Shown: in pieces, positions 17,531-25,534 of the stretch
Numbering within the stretch: the first letter of the stretch is position 1
Layout: each line of letters opens with the position of its first letter
The notes under the pieces: model-generated
Databases searched by the model: none
What the model was told of the DNA's origin: nothing
Seen by the model: the letters and a program-made list of their open reading frames with translations, nothing else
NCBI GenBank assembly: GCA_905372565.1
Contig: CAJPPK010000004.1
Location: forward strand, 26,692-90,691
Reading direction: 5' to 3'
Source: an uncultured Porphyromonas sp.
Lineage (GTDB): Bacteria; Bacteroidota; Bacteroidia; Bacteroidales; Porphyromonadaceae
Length of the DNA: 64,000 nt
Position numbers and translations under genes: made by a program

Positions 17531-17877
17531 GATTGCTTGTCGTTTGATTTCTAGTTATTTAGGTGTTTTCCTTTTGGTCTTTGTGGTCTTTCCCTAGAAG
17601 AAGGATGAGTGAAGGAGTAATGAGGCAGGGGGGGTAGAGGAGAGGCTGATGATAGTCTTGGGGGAGCAAGATGAGCGGGTCGAAAAATATACTTCAGGGG
17701 GTATCGTATTGAGGCAGAAAGGGGTGCGTAGGACTCTCCTTGGGATGTCAAAAGGTGTCAATGAACCTCGTCGGATATTGCCAGTTTTTTATATTAGATT
17801 TGTACCCGGAAACCAAAACTCCAGGACCTTCCTGGTACAACTAACTAGCATCATTCACCCTATAGCGTCACTACATC
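17531..17877 (+). other. nrdJ upstream region
   Basis: No gene; a 91-codon frame from 17649 spans the promoter and runs out of frame into nrdJ, so it is rejected. It contains a G-rich purine tract (about 17612-17650), AAATATACTTC at 17695-17705 as in the SusC upstream region, and the -7 box TAGATTTG at 17795-17802. A leader hairpin CCAGGA/TCCTGG (17821-17835) is flanked by GTACC (17802-17806) and GGTAC (17834-17838). I see no cobalamin-riboswitch B12 box. Confidence 0.45.
17795..17802 (+). promoter_or_regulatory. Promoter -7 box TAGATTTG for nrdJ
   Basis: Perfect TAnnTTTG, 75 bp before the nrdJ ATG. No -33 TTG at the preferred spacing. Confidence 0.6.
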
Positions 17878-20187
17878 ATGACAGAGAGCAAACGTGCTTT
17901 ATCAGAATACGTTTACCAGAGTAAGTATTCCCTATACCGAGAGGATCTGGGACGTAAAGAGACTTGGGAGGAGAGTGTCGATCGCATCAAGGATATGCAT
18001 CTCACTCACCTCAGCTCCGTTGCCCCTCAGGCACTGGAGAACGAATGGTTCATGACCCAGTTCAATGAGGCCATCGACTATTATAAGAAGAAGAAGTTCG
18101 TTGGCTCTCAGCGTAACCTGCAGTTTGGGGGTGAGCCTGTGCTGAAGTCCTCTGCTAAATCGTATAACTGTAGCTACTCTCACTGTGACCGTCTAGAGGT
18201 CTTCCGTGAGACAGAGTGGCTCCTTCTCAGCGGATGTGGCTGTGGTCTCTCTGTCGAACAGGCTCACGTCGACAAGCTCCCTCATCTCCTTCGTCAGGAA
18301 GAGCTAGAGTCGGAGAATGAAGTATTCATCATCGGAGATAGCATCGAAGGTTGGGCTGACGCGATCCATCGTCTGCTGGAGCATTACTTTGTACCGGGGG
18401 TTAAGAAGCCCGTATTCGATTATTCCGAGATTCGTCCTAAGGGTGCTAAGATCGCTAACCGCTTCATCGCTCCTGGTCCCGATGGTCTACGTGTCGCCCT
18501 CGATAAGATCCGTGCTCTGCTCAAGGATGCCGTCGATGCCGGCCAGCGCAAACTGACAGCTCTGCAGTGTACGGATATCATCGCTCATCTAGCGGACTCT
18601 GTCCTCTCTGGGGGTGTCCGTCGCTCAGCTTTGATGATCCTCTTCTCTCCCGAAGATGCGGAGATGGTGAACTGTAAGCATGGCGACTGGTTCACGACGA
18701 ACCCTCAGCGTGCACGCTTCAATATGTCTGCAGCGCTTAATCGTGGTGAAGTCGATCGTTCGCTCTACGAAAGTCTCTTCGAGGCGATGCGTACCAGCGG
18801 TGATCCTGGGCTTTACTGGCGTGATAAGTTCGGTGTAGGATGTAACCCCTGCTGTGAGATCGGCTTCTTCCCAACGGATAAGAATGGCGATACGGGATGG
18901 CAGGTTTGTAACCTCGCTTCGATCAATGGTCTCGAGTGTACGACCGAAGAAGAGTTCTACAAGACCTGTCGCTGTGCATCTACGCTAGCTACCATCCAGG
19001 CTACGTACATGGACTTCCCTTACCTCGGACAAGCGACGATGAATATCATCAAGGCTGACCCACTCATCGGTGTGTCTATCGGTGGGATCATGAATAATCC
19101 ACAGATCCTAGCGAATAAGGATATCCTCGCTGTCGGAGCTATGCAGGTACGTCAGCAGAACTCGCAGTGTGCTCGTATCCTTGGGATCAACCCTGCGAGC
19201 CGTACGACCTGTGTCAAGCCTGACGGTACGGTGAGCCTCCTCCTGGGGATGACCTCGGGTATCCACGGAGCCTATGCGAAGCGCTACCTCCGTAGCGTAG
19301 AGGCTAACATCGAAGAGCCTAACCTCAAGGCTTACGAAGAAGCAAACCCCAAGGCAGTACAGCCTAATATCTTCAAGCCTAACACCGATAAGAAGATCTT
19401 CTTCCCTATCGAAGAGAGCGAAGAAACCCTCCTCCGTGGAGAGCTGAGTGGCGTCACGCTCCTGGAGTATGTCAAGACCGTACAGCAGAGCTGGGTCATC
19501 CCCGGTATGAGTGACATGGAGTCTCCGGTCAAGAATAACGTCTCCAATACGGTCGACGTGCCCAATGATCAGTGGGATAAGGTGCGTGACTGGGTCTGGG
19601 AGAATCAGAACTATATCGCAGGGGTATCCTTCCTCTCCACCTACGGAGACATGGACCTGCCTCAGGCGCCTATGTGTAAGGTGTCTACTCCCGAAGAGAT
19701 CCTTCGTGAGTATGGTGTAGGGAGTATGTTCGCTTCAGGTCTCGTCGTCGATACGATCGAGGTCTTTGGGGATCTTTGGAAGGCTTGTGAGTCGGCTCAA
19801 GGACGTGGCGAGCAGCTCTTCGTCAGCGATTGGGCGATCGATGAATATATCCAGAAGCACAGCGTAGAGGGTGAAGTCCCCAGCCTAGATAGGGAGCATG
19901 TCCGCAATCTTCTCTCTTCTCGTCTACAGGATAAGGTAGATAATCTCGCTGCTAAGCGTGATATTGTCCGTCGTATCGAGAAGTTTGCTCACAACTACTA
20001 TCGTGGTGATCTCTACAAGGCGGTCAACGTCCTGAAGAGCGTGAATAACCTTCACCTCTTCGAGGTCCTAAAGAAGACCTACAAGCCCGTAGACTGGAAG
20101 GAAGTCGACTTCTCGGGTAAGCAGTTCTCCAATGCAGACGAGCTCGGTGCTCAGTCTTGTGCTGGAGGAGCTTGTGAGATCAAGTAA
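17878..20187 (+). CDS. nrdJ: Adenosylcobalamin-dependent (class II) ribonucleoside-triphosphate reductase
   Basis: 769 residues, the monomeric RTPR length. It has the radical-enzyme core: NPCCEIGF (325-330) with the thiyl-forming Cys and catalytic Glu327, WQVCNLASIN with Cys344 as redox partner, and an N-terminal cysteine cluster SYNCSYSHC (98/103) and SGCGCG (120/122), within which the other active-site cysteine lies. The tail SCAGGACEIK carries the Cys761/Cys766 shuttle pair that passes electrons from thioredoxin. It makes deoxynucleotides without oxygen but needs vitamin B12. No radical-generating subunit gene is nearby, as expected for class II. It has its own promoter (17795) and terminator (20220). 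Confidence 0.93.
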   Translation: MTESKRALSEYVYQSKYSLYREDLGRKETWEESVDRIKDMHLTHLSSVAPQALENEWFMTQFNEAIDYYKKKKFVGSQRNLQFGGEPVLKSSAKSYNCSYSHCDRLEVFRETEWLLLSGCGCGLSVEQAHVDKLPHLLRQEELESENEVFIIGDSIEGWADAIHRLLEHYFVPGVKKPVFDYSEIRPKGAKIANRFIAPGPDGLRVALDKIRALLKDAVDAGQRKLTALQCTDIIAHLADSVLSGGVRRSALMILFSPEDAEMVNCKHGDWFTTNPQRARFNMSAALNRGEVDRSLYESLFEAMRTSGDPGLYWRDKFGVGCNPCCEIGFFPTDKNGDTGWQVCNLASINGLECTTEEEFYKTCRCASTLATIQATYMDFPYLGQATMNIIKADPLIGVSIGGIMNNPQILANKDILAVGAMQVRQQNSQCARILGINPASRTTCVKPDGTVSLLLGMTSGIHGAYAKRYLRSVEANIEEPNLKAYEEANPKAVQPNIFKPNTDKKIFFPIEESEETLLRGELSGVTLLEYVKTVQQSWVIPGMSDMESPVKNNVSNTVDVPNDQWDKVRDWVWENQNYIAGVSFLSTYGDMDLPQAPMCKVSTPEEILREYGVGSMFASGLVVDTIEVFGDLWKACESAQGRGEQLFVSDWAIDEYIQKHSVEGEVPSLDREHVRNLLSSRLQDKVDNLAAKRDIVRRIEKFAHNYYRGDLYKAVNVLKSVNNLHLFEVLKKTYKPVDWKEVDFSGKQFSNADELGAQSCAGGACEIK

Positions 20188-20219
20188 ATCTTCCTCATAA
20201 TTATCTCTGTCAAGATGTA

Positions 20220-20264
20220 CTCTCCTCTCCTTACCCTAGCAGGTATGGAGGGGAGAGCTTTTTT
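20220..20264 (+). terminator. Terminator after nrdJ
   Basis: CTCTCCTCTCC (20220-20230) pairs with GGAGGGGAGAG (20247-20257, one wobble), followed by CTTTTTT. The T run overlaps the -33 of the next promoter. Confidence 0.85.
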
Positions 20265-20293
20265 GTACCCTCCTACTGATCTTTTTACCTTTG
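20262..20293 (+). promoter_or_regulatory. Promoter of the acyltransferase gene
   Basis: -33 TTTG at 20262-20265, 20-bp spacer, -7 TACCTTTG at 20286-20293, 23 bp before the ATG at 20317. Terminator T run and -33 box share bases. Confidence 0.8.
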
Positions 20294-20316
20294 TGAGACT
20301 TAATGACTTATAACCT

Positions 20317-21438
20317 ATGAGTGGAGAAATATTAATGGGAGAGAGTAAGGCTCCTTCTGCTGGCATATCTAGGGGATCACGTCTACTTGCTCTAGATGCT
20401 ATCAAGGGCATAGCGATCCTCTTAGTTATTTGGGGGCATGTACATATCTCGATGGCACCTGACTATCAGAGCCTAAATTATAGCTATGTGGTGCAGTATC
20501 TGCAGGCAGTGCATATGCCTCTCTTTATCTTCATCGCAGGATTCTTCTCTGCTAAAGCCTTGGATCTGACCTCTCGGGGAGTGACGCACTATTGGCGGGA
20601 TAAGGTCGTGAGACTCGTAGTCCCTGCTCTCCTTTGGCATCTGCTGCTTATGACATGGAAGTGGGGGATGCCTTCTGTAGGAGGTATTTTTGGTAAGGAG
20701 TATTGGTTTACCTTGACTCTTTTTATCTACTTTGCTCTTTTCTATGTGCAGCGTCTATTCGTGGATGGGCTGTTGTCTCTTGTCCGCGTACAAGGACGAC
20801 GGTGGATCGAGGCTGTGGCGCATTTGTTGCTGACGATTGCTTTGGTTTACTTGGTGACAGGTATTTCTCTTGAGGGATCATCTCTCTTAAGATTTGTTCG
20901 CCCTGTGTTGAATTCTTTCCCTTGTCTCTATCCTTATTTTGTCTTGGGGTATCTACTCAAGCGTTTAGAGCTCTGGGTTTACCTAAAGACGCATGCTAGT
21001 GGGGCTGTTTCTTTTGTTTTGCTCTTAGTATCACTGGTTGTGCTTCGCCATCAGGAGTTAGATGTCCCCTATCTGAGCTATGGGCTGTGGCATATCTGTC
21101 GATTGATGGCACTAGCCTCGTTTGCTTTTCTCTTCTATGGGATGACGTTCTTAACGGAGCGTGGCGGTTGGATAAGTCGAGCGTTGATTTTCTTAGGGCA
21201 ATGGTCTCTTCCGATTTACCTAACCCATTACTTTTTCTTGCCAGGTCTACTTGGGATGAATGATTATCTAGGGGCTATCGCTATGGAGAAGCGTTTGTCG
21301 GTAGAGATCTTCACTTATTCTTTGGGAGCTTTGATGACTCTGATCCCTACGCTTCCTGTGATTTGGCTTCTGAAGTGTAACCCCTACCTAGATTACTTCT
21401 TCTATGGGGAGATTGGGAGACTTTCATCGAAGGGATGA
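20317..21438 (+). CDS. Acyltransferase-3 family membrane protein
   Basis: 373 residues from ATG 20317; ATG 20335 (MGESKAPS) is an equally possible start. The N-terminal signature RLLALDAIKGIAILLVIWGHV carries the usual arginine/aspartate/histidine pattern of the family, followed by about ten hydrophobic helices (HMPLFIFIAGFFSA is the second family block). Such enzymes O-acetylate or otherwise acylate LPS, capsule or peptidoglycan sugars at the inner membrane. It is a single-gene unit. Its base composition and codon choice look more A+T-rich than its neighbours, which suggests accessory origin. The sugar target is unknown. Confidence 0.85.
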   Translation: MSGEILMGESKAPSAGISRGSRLLALDAIKGIAILLVIWGHVHISMAPDYQSLNYSYVVQYLQAVHMPLFIFIAGFFSAKALDLTSRGVTHYWRDKVVRLVVPALLWHLLLMTWKWGMPSVGGIFGKEYWFTLTLFIYFALFYVQRLFVDGLLSLVRVQGRRWIEAVAHLLLTIALVYLVTGISLEGSSLLRFVRPVLNSFPCLYPYFVLGYLLKRLELWVYLKTHASGAVSFVLLLVSLVVLRHQELDVPYLSYGLWHICRLMALASFAFLFYGMTFLTERGGWISRALIFLGQWSLPIYLTHYFFLPGLLGMNDYLGAIAMEKRLSVEIFTYSLGALMTLIPTLPVIWLLKCNPYLDYFFYGEIGRLSSKG

Positions 21439-21553
21439 TCGCTGGTGTAGCGAGTAAGATTTCCTGATGAGAGGCTAGTCCGAGATATAGAATGAGCTTG
21501 GGCTAAGGACTGCTGACCTTCGAGTTATGAGGAGCTATAGCTTAGCAAAGAAG

Positions 21554-21585
21554 GGCTTCATGTGTAGCTATTTGCACATGAAGCC
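21554..21585 (+). terminator. Hairpin between acyltransferase and engB, probable terminator
   Basis: Perfect 11-bp inverted repeat GGCTTCATGTG (21554-21564) and CACATGAAGCC (21575-21585) with a 10-nt loop. It abuts the engB -7 box (21587), so it may end the upstream transcript or act as an operator; no good T run follows. Confidence 0.55.
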
Positions 21586-21586
21586 T

Positions 21587-21594
21587 TATCTTTG
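21587..21594 (+). promoter_or_regulatory. Promoter -7 box TATCTTTG for engB-pbp
   Basis: Perfect TAnnTTTG, 28 bp before the engB ATG at 21623. Confidence 0.7.
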
Positions 21595-21622
21595 CGGAAA
21601 AGTAAATAGATAGCAAGTAGAT

Positions 21623-22219
21623 ATGGTCATCAAATCTGCGGAGTTCGTCATCAGCAATAGTCAGGTAAGCAAATGCCCGACGACAGGTCTTCCTGAGTAC
21701 GCCTTCATTGGGCGCTCAAATGTGGGGAAGTCCTCACTCATCAATATGCTTACTGGGCGTAAAGGATTGGCGATGACCTCACAGAAGCCAGGGAAGACCC
21801 AGCTGATTAATCACTTCATCATCAATGACGCTTGGTATCTGGTGGACTTGCCTGGGTATGGCTATGCTCGCTTGAGTAAGGACGGCAGAGAGAAGCTGAA
21901 GAAGATGATCGAGGATTATACGCTAGAGCGGAAGGAACTGATCTGCCTCTTTGTCCTAGTGGATGCTCGTCATGATCCGCAGAAGATCGATCTAGAGTTC
22001 ATCGAATGGCTTGGCGAGGAGGGTGTCCCCTTTGCACTGGTCTTTACTAAGGCCGACAAACTCACGAAGGGCAAGCTTGCTGCTAATATCGAAGGTTACA
22101 AAGCTCGCCTGCGTCAGCAGTGGGAGGAGCTTCCCCCGCTCTTCATTACCTCTTCGGAGGAGCGTCTTGGTCGTGAAGAGCTTCTTGACTATATCGACGG
22201 GATCAATGCTTCGCTTTAG
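21623..22219 (+). CDS. engB: Ribosome-biogenesis GTPase YsxC/EngB
   Basis: 198 residues, normal length. G1 GRSNVGKSS at 30-38, G2 region ending in PGKTQ, G3 DLPGYGYA, G4 TKADKL, and the C-terminal TSSEERLG as G5. The circularly simple Era-like fold without extra domains is diagnostic of YihA/YsxC. It acts in 50S subunit assembly and is usually essential. The penicillin-binding protein gene follows after 52 bp on the same strand. Confidence 0.93.
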   Translation: MVIKSAEFVISNSQVSKCPTTGLPEYAFIGRSNVGKSSLINMLTGRKGLAMTSQKPGKTQLINHFIINDAWYLVDLPGYGYARLSKDGREKLKKMIEDYTLERKELICLFVLVDARHDPQKIDLEFIEWLGEEGVPFALVFTKADKLTKGKLAANIEGYKARLRQQWEELPPLFITSSEERLGREELLDYIDGINASL

Positions 22220-22271
22220 GCTCTAGAGAAGCGAGGAGAGTATTCCCAAGATTGCAATTGAATAGACTTCA

Positions 22272-24623
22272 ATGAAAAATAAGATCACGAAACTACTCTG
22301 GCTGGGCTTTGCTTTAGTCTGGCTAGGGATCTTTGGAGGTATCTTCGCCATCTCGATGGGATGGATAGGCTACCTCCCTCCGATCGAACAGTTACAGAAT
22401 CCGATCGACAAGTATGCCTCTCAGGTGCTTGCCTCCGATGGGCAAGTCATTGGCTCCTTTGCTCACGGTGGATCAAATCGTGTGGCTGTGGAGTATAAGG
22501 ATCTCTCACCCCATCTCATCCGAGCACTCATCGCTACGGAGGACGTTCGCTATGAGAGCCATTCGGGTATTGACTTCCGCAGTTTGGCTCGTGCAGTCTT
22601 CAAGACGGGGATCCTTCAGCAGCGTAGTGCCGGCGGAGGAAGTACTATTACACAACAGCTAGCTAAGATGCTCTATTCCCCTCCTAGCTCTAACTTCTTC
22701 ACGCGTATGATGAAGAAGCCTGTGGAGTGGGTCATCGCTGCCAAGCTCGAGCGATTCTATACTAAGGAGGAGATCTTGGCGATGTATTTAAATCAGTTTG
22801 ACTTCCTCTACAATGCGGTAGGGATCAAGTCGGCTGCCTTTACCTATTTTGGTAAGACGCCTGCGGAGCTTAATGTCCAAGAGGCAGCTATGCTCATCGG
22901 GATGTGTAAGAACCCCTCGATCTACAACCCTATCCTTCGATCCAATAGTCCGCTACCTTTGGAGCGACGCAATACGGTCTTCCAGCAGATGGTTAAGGCG
23001 GGCTATCTCACCGAAGCTGAGGCAGACTCGCTGTCGCTTCTCCCTATTCGCACTTCTTTCCATAAGACTGACCATAAGCAGGGTGTCGCACCTTACTTCA
23101 GAGAGCACCTGCGTAAGATCATGATGGCTGATAAGCCTGATCGTTCAGACTATGCCTCATGGCAGTATGCGAAGTATCGAGATGATAGCATCCAGTGGGA
23201 GAAGAATCCTCTCTATGGCTGGTGTAATAAGAATCGTAAGCCGGACGGATCACATTATAATATCTATACGGACGGGCTTAAGATCTATACGACGATCAAC
23301 CCCGTGATGCAGCGCTACGCTGAGGAGGCCATGCAGGAGCATCTAGCAGGTACGCTCCAGCCTGCGATCAACCGTGAGCGTATCGCACGTGGAGGAGATC
23401 CCTTTAGTTCGTCTATCTCAGCTGAGCAGCGCAAGTCGATCCTTCATCGTGCTATGCGCCAATCAGAGCGCTGGCGTGTGAGCAAGGAAGATGGTCTGAC
23501 CGAAGATCAGATCCTGTCGCAGTTCCACCGCAAGACGAAGATGCAGATCTGGTCTTGGCAAGGTATGCGAGACACGGTGATGACTCCTCTTGACTCTATT
23601 CGCTATGTCAAGGGGATCCTGCGCTCTGGCTTTGTGGCGATGAACCCACATAATGGCTATGTCTTAGCCTATGTCGGGGGAATTAACTTCTCGCAGTTCC
23701 AGTATGACATGGTTTCCGATGGACGCCGTCAGACGGGTTCGATTATCAAGCCTTACCTCTATTCACTCTCGATGGTCGATGGAGCTTCGCCATGTGATCA
23801 GATCCTCCATGTCCAGCGATCCTACAAACTTGATAATGGGCAGTATTGGACGCCCCGTAATACAAACCATCGCAGGATCGGCGAGATGGTCTCTATTCAG
23901 TGGGGACTGCAGAACTCTGATAACTGGGTTACGGCCGAGCTGATGAGCCGTACTTCTCCGATCACTTTCAAGCGTCTTCTAGAGAGCTTCGGACTTCGTG
24001 GCCCCATTGAAGCGACTATGGCTATGTCCCTCGGTACTCCAGAGGCTACGGTCGGAGAGATGGTTTCGGGCTATACGACCTTTGTCAATGATGGGGTGCG
24101 TGTCGATCCAGTGCTTGTGACCCAGATTGAGGATATGCATGGGAATATCGTGGCTACCTTCACTCCGCAGATGACTGAGGTGCTGACGGCAGATGCTGCG
24201 AATAAGATGCTCTACATGCTACAGAATGTCATCAATGGCGGTACTGGCGGACGTCTTCGCTCTTCCTTTGGTCTTCAGATGCCTCTCGGAGGGAAGACGG
24301 GGACGACACAGAATAATAGTGATACTTGGTTCATGGGCTTCACTCCTGATCTTGTGGCAGGCTGTTGGGTCGGTGGTGAAGAGCGTAGTGTGCGCTTCAA
24401 TTCAATGGCTTTCGGGCAAGGGGCTGCTGCTGCACTGCCGATCTTTGGTAAGTTTATCAAGAAGGTATATAGTGACCGAGATTTAGGCTATCTGGTGAAT
24501 ATCCCCTTCCGTATGCCGGAGGGCTTCTCACCGTGCGCTGATGCAGGTGGAGGTGAAGCGGTCGAGGTCTTTGAGGGGATCCCCTCCGACTCGCTCGGCA
24601 CAGGCTCTGACTTCTCCTTCTAG
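22272..24623 (+). CDS. Class A penicillin-binding protein (PBP1A-type, bifunctional)
   Basis: 783 residues. One N-terminal membrane anchor (about 8-34). The glycosyltransferase family-51 domain holds catalytic Glu90 in ATEDVRYESHSGID and GGGSTITQQLAKM (121-133). The transpeptidase domain carries the complete active site: SIIK with Ser490 and Lys493, SDN at 549-551, and KTGT at 675-678. It polymerises lipid II and cross-links peptidoglycan in the periplasm. The C-terminus is short and low in complexity, ending SLGTGSDFSF. It is co-directional with engB and closed by the hairpin at 24644. The exact orthologue name (mrcA or ponA) is not decided. Confidence 0.93.
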   Translation: MKNKITKLLWLGFALVWLGIFGGIFAISMGWIGYLPPIEQLQNPIDKYASQVLASDGQVIGSFAHGGSNRVAVEYKDLSPHLIRALIATEDVRYESHSGIDFRSLARAVFKTGILQQRSAGGGSTITQQLAKMLYSPPSSNFFTRMMKKPVEWVIAAKLERFYTKEEILAMYLNQFDFLYNAVGIKSAAFTYFGKTPAELNVQEAAMLIGMCKNPSIYNPILRSNSPLPLERRNTVFQQMVKAGYLTEAEADSLSLLPIRTSFHKTDHKQGVAPYFREHLRKIMMADKPDRSDYASWQYAKYRDDSIQWEKNPLYGWCNKNRKPDGSHYNIYTDGLKIYTTINPVMQRYAEEAMQEHLAGTLQPAINRERIARGGDPFSSSISAEQRKSILHRAMRQSERWRVSKEDGLTEDQILSQFHRKTKMQIWSWQGMRDTVMTPLDSIRYVKGILRSGFVAMNPHNGYVLAYVGGINFSQFQYDMVSDGRRQTGSIIKPYLYSLSMVDGASPCDQILHVQRSYKLDNGQYWTPRNTNHRRIGEMVSIQWGLQNSDNWVTAELMSRTSPITFKRLLESFGLRGPIEATMAMSLGTPEATVGEMVSGYTTFVNDGVRVDPVLVTQIEDMHGNIVATFTPQMTEVLTADAANKMLYMLQNVINGGTGGRLRSSFGLQMPLGGKTGTTQNNSDTWFMGFTPDLVAGCWVGGEERSVRFNSMAFGQGAAAALPIFGKFIKKVYSDRDLGYLVNIPFRMPEGFSPCADAGGGEAVEVFEGIPSDSLGTGSDFSF

Positions 24624-24643
24624 TCTTAGATTCATTTGTAGTG

Positions 24644-24672
24644 GCTGGCACGCTCATCGAGAGTGTGCCAGC
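24644..24672 (+). terminator. Terminator after the PBP gene
   Basis: 12-bp stem GCTGGCACGCTC (24644-24655) with GAGTGTGCCAGC (24661-24672), one wobble, 5-nt loop. Weak tail. Confidence 0.75.
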
Positions 24673-24755
24673 TGACTTATATCTCTACTTGATTTCTAGA
24701 ACGATGAGTAGAATCAAGTCGAAGAAAGCGTTGGTATAGTCCCGTCGGTTCAATA

Positions 24756-24868
24756 GTAATGAAGTGATTGCTTGATTAGGAATGAACTTTTTGCCGGATA
24801 GGAATGAAATTTAATTTCATTGGTAATGAATCATTGGGGTGATTACGAATGCTTGCGGCGTGTCTTGG
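24756..24868. repeat. 22-23 bp tandem array, GGAATGAA-type, locus 1 of 2
   Basis: Five units starting at 24756, 24779, 24801, 24823 and 24846 (23, 22, 22, 23): GTAATGAA, GGAATGAA, GGAATGAA, GTAATGAA, CGAATGCT. Units 1 and 4 also share an internal ATTG and the ending GATTA. The third unit forms a hyphenated palindrome with arms AATGAAATT (24803-24811) and AATTTCATT (24813-24821). The array sits between the PBP terminator and the rimP promoter. Confidence 0.72.
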
Positions 24869-24945
24869 GTAAGTGTCCTTGGGAACTTTAAGGTGATCTT
24901 GAGGAACTATTGAGGTGACTCCTTCGCTATCTGCCAGATTTTTAC

Positions 24946-24953
24946 TACCTTTG
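24946..24953 (+). promoter_or_regulatory. Promoter -7 box TACCTTTG for rimP-nusA-infB
   Basis: Perfect TAnnTTTG, 77 bp before the rimP ATG. No clear -33. Confidence 0.7.
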
Positions 24954-25029
24954 TAGCAAAGGAAGACGAAAGAGAGGAGGCGCTAAGGCTTCCTCTCTTC
25001 GCTTACATACTTATAGCTCCCTGTATCCT

Positions 25030-25500
25030 ATGATCGAGAAGAAGACCATCGCTACCATCGTCTCAGACTATTGTGCTGAGTCATACCCTGACTATTATAT
25101 CGTGGAGGTCGCAGTACACCCAGGCAATCGTATCGTGGTTGAGCTTGGTGCTTCACAGGGATTAAGCATCGATGCCTGTGTGGCGATCTCGAAGCATATT
25201 GAGGGACAGCTCGATCGAGAGGCAGAGGACTTTGAGCTCGAGGTAGGCTCTGCGGGATTGACCTCCCCCTTTAAGGTCTTGCGTCAGTATATGGACGCTG
25301 TCGGCCAGGAGGTCGAAGTGCTCTGTAAGGGAGGTATCAAGGAGAAGGGCCTGCTGAAGTCTGTGGACGAAGCCGGTATCATCCTTGAAGTCCTTCGTAA
25401 GGTGCGCCCGGAGGGACAGAAGCGTAAGGTGGAGGTCGCCGAGGAGCTCTCAATCCCTTTCTCGGAAGTGCTACAGACGAAGCGACAGCTGAAATTCTAG
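25030..25500 (+). CDS. rimP: Ribosome maturation factor RimP
   Basis: 156 residues. The N-terminal domain (IVEVAVHPGNRIVVELGASQGLSIDACV, ISKHIEGQLD) and the glycine-serine segment VGSAGLTSPF before KVLRQYMDAVGQEV are the RimP pattern; the C-terminal SH3-like domain is about 90-150. It is needed for 30S subunit maturation. It opens the widely conserved rimP-nusA-infB order, with nusA 34 bp downstream, which confirms the assignment despite low family conservation. Confidence 0.92.
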   Translation: MIEKKTIATIVSDYCAESYPDYYIVEVAVHPGNRIVVELGASQGLSIDACVAISKHIEGQLDREAEDFELEVGSAGLTSPFKVLRQYMDAVGQEVEVLCKGGIKEKGLLKSVDEAGIILEVLRKVRPEGQKRKVEVAEELSIPFSEVLQTKRQLKF

Positions 25501-25534
25501 ATTAGATAAATCATAACACTCATAATACAGCCCG

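Noticed and set aside
17531..17877. Cobalamin riboswitch before nrdJ
   Set aside because: No B12-box-like conserved segment or large multistem leader could be found by eye.
17649..17924. 91-codon frame ahead of nrdJ
   Set aside because: Crosses the nrdJ promoter and start codon in another frame; no protein-like features.
21481..21550. Seventh AAGGT-type array before engB
   Set aside because: One core-like word (GAGCTATAGCTT near 21532) and a half core upstream, but no consistent 22-bp phase.
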